From positions 186,001-250,000 of the forward strand of contig NZ_CP084758.1 of the NCBI RefSeq assembly GCF_020535565.1: a stretch of 64,000 nt of DNA. The letters are read 5' to 3'. Below the pieces are notes generated by a model that had not been told where the DNA came from, made no database searches, and was given only the letters and a program-made list of their open reading frames with translations. Shown here piece by piece: positions 7,342 through 17,324 of this stretch. This DNA comes from Shinella sp. XGS7. Lineage in GTDB: Bacteria > Pseudomonadota > Gammaproteobacteria > Burkholderiales > Burkholderiaceae_C. Numbering within the stretch: position 1 is the first letter of the stretch; every line of letters begins with the position of its first letter. Made by a program: the position numbers and the translations under genes.

Positions 7342-10056
7342 ATGCGCCCGCGCCTCGCCCAGCTGCCCCTGCTGGCCCTGCCCTTGCTGCTGCTGGCCGG
7401 CCTGCTGGACCTCGGCCGCGGCGCCGGCCAGGCCCTGGAGGATGCACAGCTGCGCTGGGCCGCGCCCGAGCTGCGCTACGAGGAGGTGCTGGCGGTGGAC
7501 ATCGACGACGCCGCGCTGCGCCGTCTCGAGCCGCGCCTGGGCCATTGGCCTTATGAACGCGGGGTCTACGCCCTGCTGCTGGACTATCTGCGCGAGGCCG
7601 GCGCCCGGCTGCTGGTGATCGATCTGGTCTTCGCCGAGCAGCGCCCGGGCGACGACAGTCTGGCCCGCGCCCTGGCGCAGCGCCCCGACTGGGTGCTGGC
7701 CACCGCCGGCCTGCGCCAGCCCCTGGGTCTGGAGGCGGCCCAGGCCGATACGCTGGGCCGCCTGGCCCTGCCCAGCGGCCTGCGTGGTCCCGCCACGCCC
7801 TGGCCGGCCCTGACCCTGCCCACGCCTGCGCTGCTCACGAGCGCCACGCCGGGCAGCGTGGGCCTGATCAGCGTGCCGCTGGACGAGGACGGACGCCTGC
7901 GCCGCCTGCCCCTGCTGCATCGCGTGGGCGAGCAGCGCCTGCCGGCCCTGGCCCTGGCGGCCCTGATGCGCGAACCCGGGGCCGGCGGCGCCCCCGGCCT
8001 GGACCACTGGCCCCTGGACGCCCAGGGCCGGGTCTTGCCCAGCCTGTCCAAACGGGCCGACGCGATCCCGCGCCTGGGCTGGGACGAGCTGATGGAAGCC
8101 GCCCTGGGCGCCCGCGAAGACGCCGCCCTGCGCCCCCTGCTGCGCGACCGGGTGATCTTCCTGGGCAGCAGCGCCTTCTTTGCCGACCAGGTGCTCACGC
8201 CCCAGGGCCTGCGTGGCGGCACGGCCCTGCAGGCCGCGGCCTATGCGGCCCTGCGTCGCGGCGACCTGCTGCGCCCTGCGCCCTGGCCCTGGCAGGGCCT
8301 GCTCTGGGCACTTGCCGCGGCGCCCCTGCTCTGGGCGGCACTGCGCCCGAGGCCCGAGCTGGCGCGCCAGGCCCTGCTCAGCGCCGCCGCCCTGGCCGCT
8401 CTGCTGGGCGCCACCGCCCTGGGTCTGGGCTGGCAGTGGCTGGCGGCACCATGTGCCCCCCTGGCCCTGCTGGGTCTGGGCCTGGCCCTGGGCGCGCTGG
8501 CCCAGCTGCGCTGGGACAGTCTGACCCAGCACCGCCTGGCCTATGAGCGCGCCGTGGCCGAAGCAGCCAGCCTGGCCAAGAGCCAGTTCCTGGCCAATGT
8601 GAGCCACGAGATCCGCACCCCCATGAACGCCCTGCTGGGCATGGCCGAGCTGCTGGCCAAGACCCCGCTGAACGAGGAGCAGCGCCGCTACGTGGAGGCC
8701 TTCCGCGGCGCAGGCCAGACCCTGTTCGAGCTGATCAACGACCTGCTGGACATCTCCAAGATCGAGGCCGGCCGCCTCAGCCTGGAGGTGGCCCCGTTCG
8801 ATCTGGGCGCCCTGCTGCAGCGCTGCACCGAGCTGCTGCGATCGCGCGCCGAGGCCCAGGGGTTGAGCCTGGTGCTGGCGCTGGACCCGCGGGCCGCGGG
8901 CTGCGTGGAAGGCGACGCCCAGCGCCTGTCCCAGGTGCTGATCAATCTGCTGGGCAATGCCATCAAGTTCACCCGCGAGGGTCAGGTCATGCTGAGCGCG
9001 GAGCGCGAGCCCGATGGCAGCCTGCTGCTCACGGTGAGCGACACCGGCATCGGCATCGCGCCCAGCAAGCACGAGCTGATCTTCCAGCCTTTCACGCAGG
9101 CCGATGGCAGCGTCACGCGCTTTTACGGTGGCACGGGCCTGGGCCTGTCCATCAGCCGCAGCCTGGTGCAAATGATGGGCGGCGAGATCTGGCTGGAAAG
9201 TGCGCCGGGCCAGGGCAGCCGCTTCTTCATCCGCTTGGCCCTGCCGGCCCTCACAAGCCCGGCGCTCAGCGCCCCGGAAGCACCGCCAGCACCGGTTCCC
9301 ACCGAGCTGCCGCCCCAGCACATCCTGCTGTGCGAGGACAACGAGGTGAATGTGCTGCTGGTGCAGGCCATGCTGCAGCCCGAGGGGCACCACATCACCG
9401 TGGCCGAGAACGGCGCCCTGGGCCTGCAACGCCTGCGCGAGCGGGCCTATGACCTGGTGCTGATGGATGTGCAGATGCCCGGCATGGACGGGCACAGCGC
9501 CACCCGCGAGCTGCGCCGCCTGGAGGCCCGCCTGGGCTGGCACCATGTGCCCGTGGTCGCGCTCACCGCCCATGCTTTCGCGAGCGATGTGCAGGCCAGC
9601 CGCGAGGCCGGCTGCGACGACCACCTGAGCAAGCCCATCAGCCAGTCGGCCCTGCTGGCGGCCCTGGCCCGCCATGGCCGCCCCGCCGGCCGGCCGCCCC
9701 CGGGGCCGCGGCGCCCGCCCGCGCCCGCCCTCTCCGGCGGCCCGGCGCGCGATGGCGCGCCTGACCCGCATGCCGAGGTCTTTCTGGGCGCCTGGGTGGC
9801 CAGCTGGGACCAGCTCAGCAGCCCCGGCGCGGTGCAGGGCGCGGCGCGCCAGCACCTGGTGCAGGACCTGCTGGACGTGGCACGGCGTCTGCGCGCGCCG
9901 GCCCTGGAGGGCGCGGCCCAGGTGCTGGCCCAGGCCCTGGCCGCGGGCGCACCCGAGGCTGCCCTGGCGCCCCTGGAGGCGGCGGTGGCGCGCGAGGTGG
10001 CCAGCGCCCTGGCCGCACTCACGGCCCGGCCAGCAAGCCCGGCCGGAACGGTGTAG
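7342..10056 (+). CDS. CHASE2-domain hybrid sensor histidine kinase
   Basis: This 904-residue membrane hybrid kinase starts with a transmembrane helix (about 7-25) and a periplasmic CHASE2 domain (about 30-300, including [26 protein letters not shown]). Transmembrane helices follow at about 310-390. HisKA carries the phospho-accepting His at about 422 (SHEIRTPM). The HATPase part shows [18 protein letters not shown] and GTGLGLSIS. The receiver domain has its phospho-accepting Asp at about 709 ([13 protein letters not shown]) and the Lys in LSKPIS. The final 120 residues are Ala/Pro/Arg rich and helical like an Hpt domain, but no HxxKG-type phospho-His motif is visible. It is co-operonic with the LysM-FecR gene. 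No separate output regulator was seen nearby. Confidence 0.9.
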   Translation: MRPRLAQLPLLALPLLLLAGLLDLGRGAGQALEDAQLRWAAPELRYEEVLAVDIDDAALRRLEPRLGHWPYERGVYALLLDYLREAGARLLVIDLVFAEQRPGDDSLARALAQRPDWVLATAGLRQPLGLEAAQADTLGRLALPSGLRGPATPWPALTLPTPALLTSATPGSVGLISVPLDEDGRLRRLPLLHRVGEQRLPALALAALMREPGAGGAPGLDHWPLDAQGRVLPSLSKRADAIPRLGWDELMEAALGAREDAALRPLLRDRVIFLGSSAFFADQVLTPQGLRGGTALQAAAYAALRRGDLLRPAPWPWQGLLWALAAAPLLWAALRPRPELARQALLSAAALAALLGATALGLGWQWLAAPCAPLALLGLGLALGALAQLRWDSLTQHRLAYERAVAEAASLAKSQFLANVSHEIRTPMNALLGMAELLAKTPLNEEQRRYVEAFRGAGQTLFELINDLLDISKIEAGRLSLEVAPFDLGALLQRCTELLRSRAEAQGLSLVLALDPRAAGCVEGDAQRLSQVLINLLGNAIKFTREGQVMLSAEREPDGSLLLTVSDTGIGIAPSKHELIFQPFTQADGSVTRFYGGTGLGLSISRSLVQMMGGEIWLESAPGQGSRFFIRLALPALTSPALSAPEAPPAPVPTELPPQHILLCEDNEVNVLLVQAMLQPEGHHITVAENGALGLQRLRERAYDLVLMDVQMPGMDGHSATRELRRLEARLGWHHVPVVALTAHAFASDVQASREAGCDDHLSKPISQSALLAALARHGRPAGRPPPGPRRPPAPALSGGPARDGAPDPHAEVFLGAWVASWDQLSSPGAVQGAARQHLVQDLLDVARRLRAPALEGAAQVLAQALAAGAPEAALAPLEAAVAREVASALAALTARPASPAGTV

Positions 10057-10090
10057 GCTCGGCGCTCGCCAGACCCTGGAGACCCCCACC

Positions 10091-10558
10091 ATGATCAAGC
10101 TGACCGTCAACGGCCGGGCCGTGAGCCTGGATGCCGATCCCAACGAACCCCTGCTGTGGGCCCTGCGCGAGGATCTGCAGCTGACCGGCACCAAGTTCGG
10201 CTGCGGCATGGCCCTGTGCGGCGCCTGCACCGTGCATCTGGACGGGCAGCCAGTGCGCGCCTGCTCCACCCCGCTCTCGGCCGCGGCCGGCAAGAAGGTC
10301 ACCACCATCGAGGGCATAGCCGCCAGCCGCACCGGCCGGGCCGTGCAGCACGCCTGGGTCAAGATCGATGTGCCGCAGTGTGGCTACTGCCAGAGCGGCC
10401 AGATCATGAGCGCCTGCGCCCTGCTGGCGAGCAAGAAGAACCCCAGCGACGCCGATATCGACAACGCCATGAGCGGCAATCTCTGCCGCTGCGGCACCTA
10501 CAACCAGATCCGCGCGGCCATCAAGGACGCCGCCGGTTCGCTGGCCAAGGGAGCCTGA
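10091..10558 (+). CDS. iorA: (2Fe-2S)-binding subunit of molybdenum hydroxylase, isoquinoline 1-oxidoreductase alpha type
   Basis: This 155-residue small iron-sulfur subunit has two clusters. The plant-ferredoxin-like one is in [20 protein letters not shown] with a fourth Cys in PVRACSTP. The C-terminal helical one is in [15 protein letters not shown] plus [12 protein letters not shown]. It passes electrons from the molybdenum subunit encoded immediately downstream (2-base gap). The start at 10091 gives the usual MIKLTVNGR beginning. The family acts on aldehydes or N-heteroaromatics; the actual substrate is unknown, so the gene name reflects the family only. Confidence 0.88.
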   Translation: MIKLTVNGRAVSLDADPNEPLLWALREDLQLTGTKFGCGMALCGACTVHLDGQPVRACSTPLSAAAGKKVTTIEGIAASRTGRAVQHAWVKIDVPQCGYCQSGQIMSACALLASKKNPSDADIDNAMSGNLCRCGTYNQIRAAIKDAAGSLAKGA

Positions 10559-10560
10559 AC

Positions 10561-12702
10561 ATGAACGCCCCCACCCGCCGCGAGTTCCTGCAGGCCGGCT
10601 CCGCCCTGAGCCTGAGCTTTGCCCTGCCCCTGGGGAGCGCCCGCGCCCAGGGCGCGATGAGCAATACCTTTGCACCCAATGCCTGGCTGCGCATCACGCC
10701 GGACGGCCGCATCACCGTGCTCTGCGGCTCGGCCGAGATGGGCCAGGGCGTGCTCACCGCCATCCCCATGCTGGTGGCCGAGGAGCTGGACGCCGACTGG
10801 CGCCTGGTGGGCGTCGAGCAGGCGCCCGTGGACCAGGCCTATAACAACCCCATGTTCGGCATGCAGGCCACCGGAGGCAGCACCACGGTGCGCGCGCATT
10901 GGACGCCAGTGCGCCAGGCCGGCGCGGCCGCGCGCCAGATGCTGGTGGCCGCGGCCGCCGAGCGCTGGAAGCTGGACGTGGCCCAGCTGCGCACCCAGGC
11001 CGGCCAGGTGCTGGGCCCGGGCGGCAAGAAGATCGCCTACGGTGCCCTGGTGCAGGACGCGGCGCGCCAGCCCGTGCCGGACAAGCCCCTGCTCAAGTCC
11101 AGTGCCGACTTCAAGATCCTGGGCAAGCCCACGCGACGCCTGGACACGCCGGCCAAGGTCAACGGCACGGCCAAGTTCGGCATCGATGCCCAGGTGGAAG
11201 GCATGGTGGTGGCGGTGATGGCGCGTGCGCCGGCCGCCGGCATCAAGCCGCGCCGCTTTGACGAGGCCAAGGCCCGCGCCGTCAAGGGCGTGCTGAACGT
11301 GATCACCATCCCCAGCGGGGTGGCGGTGCTGGCCGAGGGCTACTGGGCCGCCAAACAGGGCCGCGACGCCCTGGCGGTGGAATGGGAGATGGGCGAGAAA
11401 GCGACCCAGCTCTCCAGCGCCGCGGTCAGCAGCCAGCTCGCCGCCGCGGCCGACAGCGCCGCCGCCGTGGCCGCCCAGGCGGGCGATGCGCCGGCCGCCC
11501 TGGCCGCGCCGGGCGCGCGCCTGCTCAAGGCCAGCTACGAGGTGCCCTATCTGGCGCACGCCTGCATGGAGCCGCTGAACTGCCTGGCCTGGGTGAAGGG
11601 CGACGAGGTCACCATCTGGGCCGGCACCCAGAGCCAGGGCCCCTCGCAAGGCATCCTGGGCCAGGTGGCCCAGGTCACGCCGGCCAAGGTCAAGGTCAAC
11701 ACCCTGCTGCTGGGCGGGGGCTTCGGCCGCCGCTTCGCGCCGGACTTCACCATCGACGCGGTGCTGCTGTCCAAGCTCAGCGGTCGGCCGGTGAAGCTGA
11801 TCTACACCCGCGAGGACGATATGGCCGCGGCCTATTACCGCCCGGCCTCCCTGGTGCGCTTCGAGGGCGCGCTGGATGCCCAGGGCCGCGTGAGCGCGCT
11901 GCGCGCCGGTGTGGGCAGCCCCTCCATCATGGCGGCCTCGGGCTTCATGAAGATTCCCGAGAGCGGTGTGGATGCCATGGCGGTGGAGGGCCTGGCCGAC
12001 CAGCCCTATGACATCCCACATCTGCGCATCGCCTACGGCCGCGCCGAGCCCGGGCCCCAGGTCTGGTTCTGGCGCTCGGTGGGCCATTCGCAGAACGCCT
12101 TCTTCCTGGAGAGCTTCATCGACGAGCTGGCCCACGCGGCCAAGGCCGATCCCCTGCAGTTCCGCCTGCAGCTGCTCAGCAGCAAGCCACGCCACCGCGC
12201 GGTGCTGGAAGCGGCCGCCGCCAAGGCCGGCTGGGGCAAGCCGCTGCCGGCGGGGCGTTTCCACGGCCTGGCCGTGGCGGAGAGCTTCGGGACCTATGTG
12301 GCCGAGGTGGCCGAGGTCTCGGTGGGCGCCGACGGCACGCCGCGCGTGCACAAGGTGGTGGCCGCGGTGGACTGCGGCCAGACCGTGAACCCGCTCACCA
12401 TCCAGCGCCAGATCGAGGGCGCCATCGTCTACGGGCTCTCGGCCGCGCTCTACGGCCGCATCAGCCACAAGGACGGGCGCGTGGAGCAGAGCAATTTCCA
12501 CGACTACCCGGTGCTGCGCATGAACGAGATGCCCCAGGTGGAGGTGCTGATCCTGCCCAGCAAGGAAGCGCCGGGCGGCATCGGCGAGCCGGGCACGCCG
12601 CCCATTGCGCCGGCGGTGTGCAACGCGATCTTCGCGGCCACCGGCCAGCGCCTGCGCAGCCTGCCCATCGACAGCGCCGCGCTCGCCAGCAAGAAGGCCT
12701 GA
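10561..12702 (+). CDS. iorB: molybdopterin-dependent oxidoreductase large subunit, isoquinoline 1-oxidoreductase beta type
   Basis: This 713-residue xanthine-oxidase-family subunit binds the molybdenum-cytosine dinucleotide cofactor. It begins with a twin-arginine-like signal ([18 protein letters not shown], ending near SARAQ), so the IorAB complex is probably exported folded to the periplasm. Typical segments are [47 protein letters not shown] and [19 protein letters not shown] near the C terminus with the catalytic-type Glu. The single-chain arrangement with a duplicated domain order is that of IorB/aldehyde dehydrogenases. A cytochrome partner is not encoded next to it. The substrate is unknown. 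Confidence 0.88.
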   Translation: MNAPTRREFLQAGSALSLSFALPLGSARAQGAMSNTFAPNAWLRITPDGRITVLCGSAEMGQGVLTAIPMLVAEELDADWRLVGVEQAPVDQAYNNPMFGMQATGGSTTVRAHWTPVRQAGAAARQMLVAAAAERWKLDVAQLRTQAGQVLGPGGKKIAYGALVQDAARQPVPDKPLLKSSADFKILGKPTRRLDTPAKVNGTAKFGIDAQVEGMVVAVMARAPAAGIKPRRFDEAKARAVKGVLNVITIPSGVAVLAEGYWAAKQGRDALAVEWEMGEKATQLSSAAVSSQLAAAADSAAAVAAQAGDAPAALAAPGARLLKASYEVPYLAHACMEPLNCLAWVKGDEVTIWAGTQSQGPSQGILGQVAQVTPAKVKVNTLLLGGGFGRRFAPDFTIDAVLLSKLSGRPVKLIYTREDDMAAAYYRPASLVRFEGALDAQGRVSALRAGVGSPSIMAASGFMKIPESGVDAMAVEGLADQPYDIPHLRIAYGRAEPGPQVWFWRSVGHSQNAFFLESFIDELAHAAKADPLQFRLQLLSSKPRHRAVLEAAAAKAGWGKPLPAGRFHGLAVAESFGTYVAEVAEVSVGADGTPRVHKVVAAVDCGQTVNPLTIQRQIEGAIVYGLSAALYGRISHKDGRVEQSNFHDYPVLRMNEMPQVEVLILPSKEAPGGIGEPGTPPIAPAVCNAIFAATGQRLRSLPIDSAALASKKA

Positions 12703-12712
12703 TGACCCGGGC

Positions 12713-12931
12713 TCAGGCCGCGGCCGGCGCCTCCGGGTAGCCGGCCTCGGCCAGGGCGGCGGCCAGCTGCTCACGCGGCAGGCCGCTGCTCACCTGCACG
12801 CGGCGCGCTTCGCGGTCGAAGGCCAGGCGGGCGGCGGGGTCCAGCTCACCCAGGGCCTCGGTGATGCTGGCCACGCAATGGCCGCAGCTCATATCGGGCA
12901 GGTGGAACTGGTACTCGGGCGTGGCGCTCAT
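12713..12931 (-). CDS. copZ: heavy-metal-associated domain protein, copper chaperone
   Basis: A 72-residue single HMA domain with the metal-binding MSCGHC motif near residue 14 and the usual beta-alpha-beta-beta-alpha-beta pattern. It probably carries Cu(I) in the cytoplasm and delivers it to the CopA ATPase encoded divergently. A good Shine-Dalgarno (AAAGGAG) precedes the ATG, and a CueR-type promoter lies upstream. It converges with iorB 10 bases away. Confidence 0.88.
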   Translation of the reverse strand: MSATPEYQFHLPDMSCGHCVASITEALGELDPAARLAFDREARRVQVSSGLPREQLAAALAEAGYPEAPAAA

Positions 12932-12970
12932 GGGGCGCTCCTTTCGGTGAACAGATCAAGGGATGGCGGC

Positions 12971-13001
12971 AGATTAATCCTTGCCATCATGGCAAGGTCA
13001 A
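12971..13001 (-). promoter_or_regulatory. CueR-type promoter/operator of copZ
   Basis: Read on the minus strand this is -35 TTGACC (13001-12996), a 19-base spacer holding the dyad CCTTGCC-N5-GGCAAGG, and -10 TAATCT (12976-12971). The overlong 19-base spacer with an internal dyad is the signature of MerR-family metal promoters. The motif matches the known CueR copA operator type. Confidence 0.85.
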
Positions 13002-13026
13002 GCCCAGCCGGGGCATGATGGCGGCC

Positions 13027-13057
13027 TTGACCTTGCCATGATGGCAAGGTCGAAGAT
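13027..13057 (+). promoter_or_regulatory. CueR-type promoter/operator of copA
   Basis: -35 TTGACC (13027-13032), a 19-base spacer containing the perfect dyad ACCTTGCC-N5-GGCAAGGT (13030-13050), then a weak -10 GAAGAT (13052-13057). The copA ATG at 13064 falls where transcription would begin, and no Shine-Dalgarno lies between, so a leaderless mRNA is implied. Confidence 0.82.
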
Positions 13058-13063
13058 GCTGCC

Positions 13064-15415
13064 ATGGACGCCACCCTCACCCTCCCCATCGACGGCATGA
13101 CCTGCGCCTCCTGCGTGCGCCGGGTCGAGAAGGCGCTGCGCGCCGTGCCTGGCGTGCAGGACGCCAGTGTCAACCTCGCCACCGAGGCCGCCAGCGTCGC
13201 GGGCACGGCCCCGCTCGCCGCCCTGCAGGCCGCCGTCCAGAAGGCCGGCTACCAGCTGCGCGAACACAGCCTGCGCCTGGACATCGAGGGCATGAGCTGC
13301 GCCTCCTGCGTGGGCCGGGTGGAGAAGGCCCTGCTCAAGCTGCCGGGCGTGAGCAAGGCCGAGGTGAACCTGGCCACCGAGTCGGCCCAGGTGAGCCTGC
13401 TGGCCGGCACCGATCCCGAGACCCTGCTGCAGGCCGTGCGAAAGGCCGGCTACTCGGCCCGCCTGCATGATGCGCAGGCCGCCCGGACCGAGCCCGCGCC
13501 GGCCTGGCGCAGCGGCAGCGGCCCGGTCTGGGTGGCCGCGGCCCTGTCCCTGCCCCTGGTCCTGCCCATGCTGGTCCAGCCATTCGGCCTGCACTGGATG
13601 CTGCCAGGCTGGCTGCAGCTGCTGCTGGCCACCCCCGTACAGTTCTGGCTGGGCGCTCGCTTCTACCGCGCCGGCTGGGCCGCGCTACGCGCCGGCAGCG
13701 GCAATATGGACCTGCTGGTGGCCCTGGGCACCAGCGCCGCCTTCGGCCTGAGCCTGTGGCTGATGCTGGGCGGCGGCAGCGGCCACGCCCTCTACTTCGA
13801 GTCCGCCGCCGTGGTCATCACCCTGGTGCTGCTGGGCAAATGGCTGGAGGCGCGCGCCAAGCGCCAGACCACGGCTGCCATCCGCGCCCTGCAGGCCCTG
13901 CAGCCCGAAACCGCCCGGGTGCTGCGCGAAGGCCGCGAGCAGGAGCTGCCCCTGGCGGCCCTGCGCCTGGGCGACACCGTGCTGGTGCGCCCCGGCGAGC
14001 GCATTCCGGTGGATGGCGAGCTGCTGGAGGGCAGCGGGCCGGTGGATGAATCCCTGATCACCGGCGAGAGCCGACCGGTGGACAAGGCGCCCGGCGCCCG
14101 CCTGCTGGGCGGCAGCGTCAATGGCGAAGCCCTGCTGCGCCTGCGCTGCAGCGCCCTGGGCGCGGAGTCCACGCTGGCCCGCATCGCCCGCATGGTGGAG
14201 CAGGCCCAGGGCCACAAGGCGCCGGTGCAGCGCCTGGTGGACCGGGTCAGCGCCGTCTTCGTGCCGGTGGTGGTGCTGATCGCCCTGCTGACCCTGCTGG
14301 GCTGGGGCCTGGCCCGCGGCGACTGGGAGCACGCCCTGCTCAATGCCGTGGCCGTGCTCGTGATCGCCTGCCCCTGCGCCCTGGGCCTGGCCACGCCGGC
14401 CGCCATCATGGCCGGCACCGGCGTGGCGGCGCGGCGCGGCATCCTGATCAAGGACGCCGCCGCCCTGGAGCAGGCCCATCGCGTGAGCCTCGTAGCCTTT
14501 GACAAGACCGGCACCCTGACCCTGGGCCGCCCGCATCTGGTGGCCCAGGAGGGCGAGCCCGAGCTGCTGCGCCTGGCGGCGGCCCTGCAGGCCGGTAGCG
14601 AACACCCGCTGGCCCGCGCGGTGCGCGAGGCCGCGCAAGACCTGGCCCTGCCCGCGGCCAGCGAGCTGCAGGCCGTGGCCGGCCGCGGCCTGCGTGCCCG
14701 GGTCGAGGGCCAGGCGCTGGCCCTGGGCAGCAGCCGCTATATGCGCGAGCTGGGCGTGGAGCTCGCGCCCCTGCTGCCGCGCGCGGAAGGGCTGCAGGCC
14801 GAGGGCCACACCGTCTCCTGGCTCGCATCTCTCGGCGAGACGCCGCGCCTGATCGGCCTGCTGGCCTTTGGCGATGCGCTCAAGCCCGAGGCCGCCCAGG
14901 CCGTGGACGCCCTGCACGCCCAGGGCCTGCGCACCGCCCTGGTCAGCGGCGACAACAGGGGTGCTGCCGAGCGCGTGGCTCGCGCGCTGGGCATCGACGA
15001 ACTGCGCGCCGAGGTGCTGCCCGAGGACAAGGCCCGCATCGTGGCCGAACTGCGCGCCAGCGGCAGCGTGGTGGCCATGGTGGGCGACGGCATCAATGAC
15101 GCGCCGGCCCTGGCCGCCGCCGACGTGGGCCTGGCCATGGCCACCGGCACCGAGGTGGCCATGGCCGCGGCCGGCATCACCCTGATGCGAGGCAATCCGG
15201 CCCTGGTGGCGGACGCCATCGCCGTCTCGCGCAAGACCTACGCCAAGATCCGCCAGAACCTGTTCTGGGCCTTTGTCTACAACCTGGTGGGCATTCCGCT
15301 GGCCGCCCTGGGCCTGCTCAACCCCATGATCGCGGGCGCGGCCATGGCCTTGTCCAGCGTCTCGGTGCTGGGCAATGCCCTGCTGCTCAGCCGCTGGAAG
15401 GGAGACGCGCGATGA
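13064..15415 (+). CDS. copA: Cu(I)-translocating P1B-type ATPase
   Basis: This 783-residue copper efflux pump has two N-terminal HMA domains with CxxC at about 14-17 (MTCASC) and 79-82 (MSCASC). It has the membrane CPC motif at about 436-438 ([13 protein letters not shown]), the phosphorylated Asp in DKTGTLT at about 480, the HP motif in GSEHPLARA, and [10 protein letters not shown]. It exports cytoplasmic Cu(I) across the inner membrane. The last 4 bases overlap cueR. The start coincides with the predicted transcription start of the CueR promoter; a later Met would delete the first HMA domain. Confidence 0.95.
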   Translation: MDATLTLPIDGMTCASCVRRVEKALRAVPGVQDASVNLATEAASVAGTAPLAALQAAVQKAGYQLREHSLRLDIEGMSCASCVGRVEKALLKLPGVSKAEVNLATESAQVSLLAGTDPETLLQAVRKAGYSARLHDAQAARTEPAPAWRSGSGPVWVAAALSLPLVLPMLVQPFGLHWMLPGWLQLLLATPVQFWLGARFYRAGWAALRAGSGNMDLLVALGTSAAFGLSLWLMLGGGSGHALYFESAAVVITLVLLGKWLEARAKRQTTAAIRALQALQPETARVLREGREQELPLAALRLGDTVLVRPGERIPVDGELLEGSGPVDESLITGESRPVDKAPGARLLGGSVNGEALLRLRCSALGAESTLARIARMVEQAQGHKAPVQRLVDRVSAVFVPVVVLIALLTLLGWGLARGDWEHALLNAVAVLVIACPCALGLATPAAIMAGTGVAARRGILIKDAAALEQAHRVSLVAFDKTGTLTLGRPHLVAQEGEPELLRLAAALQAGSEHPLARAVREAAQDLALPAASELQAVAGRGLRARVEGQALALGSSRYMRELGVELAPLLPRAEGLQAEGHTVSWLASLGETPRLIGLLAFGDALKPEAAQAVDALHAQGLRTALVSGDNRGAAERVARALGIDELRAEVLPEDKARIVAELRASGSVVAMVGDGINDAPALAAADVGLAMATGTEVAMAAAGITLMRGNPALVADAIAVSRKTYAKIRQNLFWAFVYNLVGIPLAALGLLNPMIAGAAMALSSVSVLGNALLLSRWKGDAR

Positions 15416-15993
15416 ATATCGGTGAAGCCGCGCAGCGCTCGGGCATCTCGCCCAAGATGCTGCGCCACTACGAGTCCCTGGGTCTGCTGCCCGAGGTGGC
15501 GCGCAGCGCGTCGGGCTACCGGCAGTATGGCGAGAAGGAGGTGCACACCCTGCGCTTCATCCGCCGCGCCCGCGATCTGGGTTTTGCCATCGCCGAGATC
15601 GCCGAGCTGCTCAAGCTCTGGCAGAACCGCCAGCGCAGCAGCGCCGAGGTCAAGCGCATCGCCCTGGCCCATGTGGCCGATCTGGAGCGCCGCCTGACCG
15701 AGATGCAGGCCATGAAGCGCAGCCTGGAGGCCCTGGCCAGCTGCTGCCATGGCGATGAGCGGCCGGACTGCCCCATCCTGGAGCAGCTCGCGGGCGAAGG
15801 CCCAAAGAAAACCCGGCCAAGGCCGGGTTGCGGAGCTGAGTCAGGAAAGCCGCGCGGCGATCAGCAGGCGGCGCGCTCAGCGCTGCAGCGGGCACCAGCG
15901 GCCGCCAGCTGCAGACCTGCCTCCGGCAGGGCACGCTTGCCCACCAGGCTCACGCGGGGCAGCTGTTCCACATGGGGCGCGGCGGCCAGCTGA
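15412..15993 (+). CDS. cueR: MerR-family copper-responsive activator
   Basis: The MerR DNA-binding domain is clear ([52 protein letters not shown]). A dimer helix follows, then the metal loop [13 protein letters not shown] near residue 113-123, which fits CueR. Normal CueR ends soon after this loop. Here the frame stays open for about 65 more codons of Arg/Ala-rich sequence ([11 protein letters not shown]...) running antisense through a terminator hairpin and 133 bases of the opposing small gene, so the true C terminus may be unusual or a base could be missing. It overlaps copA by ATGA and presumably controls the two CueR promoters upstream. Confidence 0.88.
   Translation: MNIGEAAQRSGISPKMLRHYESLGLLPEVARSASGYRQYGEKEVHTLRFIRRARDLGFAIAEIAELLKLWQNRQRSSAEVKRIALAHVADLERRLTEMQAMKRSLEALASCCHGDERPDCPILEQLAGEGPKKTRPRPGCGAESGKPRGDQQAARSALQRAPAAASCRPASGRARLPTRLTRGSCSTWGAAAS
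15804..15829 (-). terminator. Rho-independent terminator of the small VGKR protein gene
   Basis: On the minus strand an 8-9-bp perfect stem ACCCGGCC-TT-GGCCGGGT is followed by TTTCTTT. It lies 32 bases beyond the stop of the minus-strand gene at 15861 and inside the extended 3' end of the cueR frame. Confidence 0.8.
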
Positions 15994-16187
15994 CGCTCGG
16001 CGGCGCCCTCCTCGGCGGCGGGCGTGCGCTTGCCCACGATCACCACGCGCTCCAGCTGCAGCACCGGCTGGCTGGGCGCCGCCGTCGCGGCGGGCTCCGA
16101 CATCATCAGCAGGCCGGCGGCCAGGGCGCCCAGGGCGATCAGGGCGGTGGCGACGAGGGGCTGGGCTTGGCGGCGGGTGGTGTTCAT
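15861..16187 (-). CDS. small membrane-anchored or secreted protein with repeated VGKR motifs
   Basis: A 108-residue protein of unknown function. It has a charged start (MNTTRRQAQP) and one hydrophobic helix (about 10-32, LVATALIALGALAAGLLMM), so it is a signal anchor or exported protein. Two similar short units follow: LQLERVVIVGKR (about 45-56) and [11 protein letters not shown] (about 77-87), each followed by Ala/Glu-rich sequence. CAGGAG lies upstream of the ATG, and a clear terminator follows, so it is a real transcription unit. It overlaps the end of the cueR frame tail to tail. The repeated motif vaguely resembles the start of TonB-dependent receptor plugs, but no function can be assigned. 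Confidence 0.65.
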   Translation of the reverse strand: MNTTRRQAQPLVATALIALGALAAGLLMMSEPAATAAPSQPVLQLERVVIVGKRTPAAEEGAAERQLAAAPHVEQLPRVSLVGKRALPEAGLQLAAAGARCSAERAAC

Positions 16188-16379
16188 GGTGGGCTCCTGG
16201 GCAGTGCGGTTTTCCGTGTCAGTGATGTCAGTGTGCGCAAGCCCGCCAGCCGCTGCCACGGCCTCGCGACGAACTGCAAGCCAGGCCGGATGCACTGCAA
16301 AAAGCCGCGACGAAAGCGAAGCCGTTCCGCGGCCGGTTTCAGGCATGATCGCGCCACCCCAGCCGCCGGAGCGCCCGTC

Positions 16380-17288
16380 ATGACCATCACGCTTGAGAGA
16401 CTCAGCGCCCACCGCGGCGAGGTGGGCGGCCTGCCCATTGCCCGGGCTCTGCCGGTGCCGCAGCGCCGCACCATCGGCGCCTGGTGCTTTCTGGATCATG
16501 CCGGCCCCGCCCGCAGCGCGCCGGGCCAGGGCATGCGTGTGGCGCCGCATCCCCACACCGGCCTGCAGACCTTCAGCTGGATGATGGAGGGCGAGGTGCT
16601 GCATCGCGACAGCCTGGGCACGGTGCAGCGGCTGCAACCCGGCCAGGTGAATCTGATGACGGCCGGCAGCGGCATCTGCCACTCCGAGGAGGCGCAGACG
16701 CCCGAGATGCACCTGGCCCAGCTCTGGATCGCCCTGCCCAACAGCCGCCGCCATGGCCCGGCAGCCTTCGAGCATCACCCGCTGCTGCCGCGCTTCGAGC
16801 GCGGCGGCTTCGCGGCCACCCTGCTGGTGGGCGAGCTGGAAGGCCTGCGCTCGCCCTGCACGGTCTACTCGCCCCTGCTGGGGCTGGACCTGCTGAGCGA
16901 GAGCGAGGGCCTGGCCGAGATCAGCCTGGACCTGAACCCGACTTTTGAATATGGACTGATGGTCACCGAGGGCGAGTGCCTGCTGGCGCCCGAGGGCGGC
17001 CCGGCCGAGCCGCTGCAGCCCGGCGGCCTGCTCTATCTGGCACCGGGCGCGGCCCGCGCCACGCTGAGCGCGCGCGGCCGTGCACGCGCCCTGCTGCTGG
17101 GCGGCGCCCCGCTGGCGGACGAAGAGAAGCCCCTGCTGTGGTGGAACTTCGTGGGCCGCAGCTCGGAGGAGATCCATCAGTACGCGGCCGACTGGAATGC
17201 CGGCGCCGGCGACTTCGGCAGCGTGCAGGGCTTCGAGGGCGAGCGCCTGCTGGCCCCGCCCGTGCCCCAGCTGCGCGCGCCGCGCTGA
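16380..17288 (+). CDS. pirin family protein
   Basis: A 302-residue double-cupin pirin. The N-terminal cupin shows the metal site HPHTGLQTFSWMMEGEVLHRDSLG and MTAGSGICHSEEA; the second cupin is more diverged. Pirins act as quercetinases or as redox-linked cofactors; no specific role can be read here. The start at 16380 gives MTITLERLSAHRG, matching the usual length. A 192-bp spacer separates it from the divergent small gene. A hairpin follows the stop. Confidence 0.85.
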   Translation: MTITLERLSAHRGEVGGLPIARALPVPQRRTIGAWCFLDHAGPARSAPGQGMRVAPHPHTGLQTFSWMMEGEVLHRDSLGTVQRLQPGQVNLMTAGSGICHSEEAQTPEMHLAQLWIALPNSRRHGPAAFEHHPLLPRFERGGFAATLLVGELEGLRSPCTVYSPLLGLDLLSESEGLAEISLDLNPTFEYGLMVTEGECLLAPEGGPAEPLQPGGLLYLAPGAARATLSARGRARALLLGGAPLADEEKPLLWWNFVGRSSEEIHQYAADWNAGAGDFGSVQGFEGERLLAPPVPQLRAPR

Positions 17289-17293
17289 ACGCC

Positions 17294-17323
17294 ACAGCGC
17301 CCGGCGGCACCGGGCGGCGGGCG
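17294..17323. terminator. convergent hairpin between pirin and lipoprotein genes
   Basis: AGCGCCCG (17294-17301) pairs with CGGGCGCT (17316-17323), with a smaller GC-rich stem inside the loop. It fills the 36-bp space between two converging stop codons, so it probably stops both transcripts. There is no T-run. Confidence 0.5.
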
Positions 17324-17324
17324 C

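Noticed and set aside
6499-10362. 1287-codon open frame on the minus strand opposite FecR and CHASE2 kinase genes
   Set aside because: Gln/Ala/Gly-rich translation without domains, exactly antisense to two clear genes; a normal by-product of GC-rich third positions.
10498-12774. 758-codon minus-strand frame
   Set aside because: Antisense to iorB with its clear molybdenum-hydroxylase motifs.
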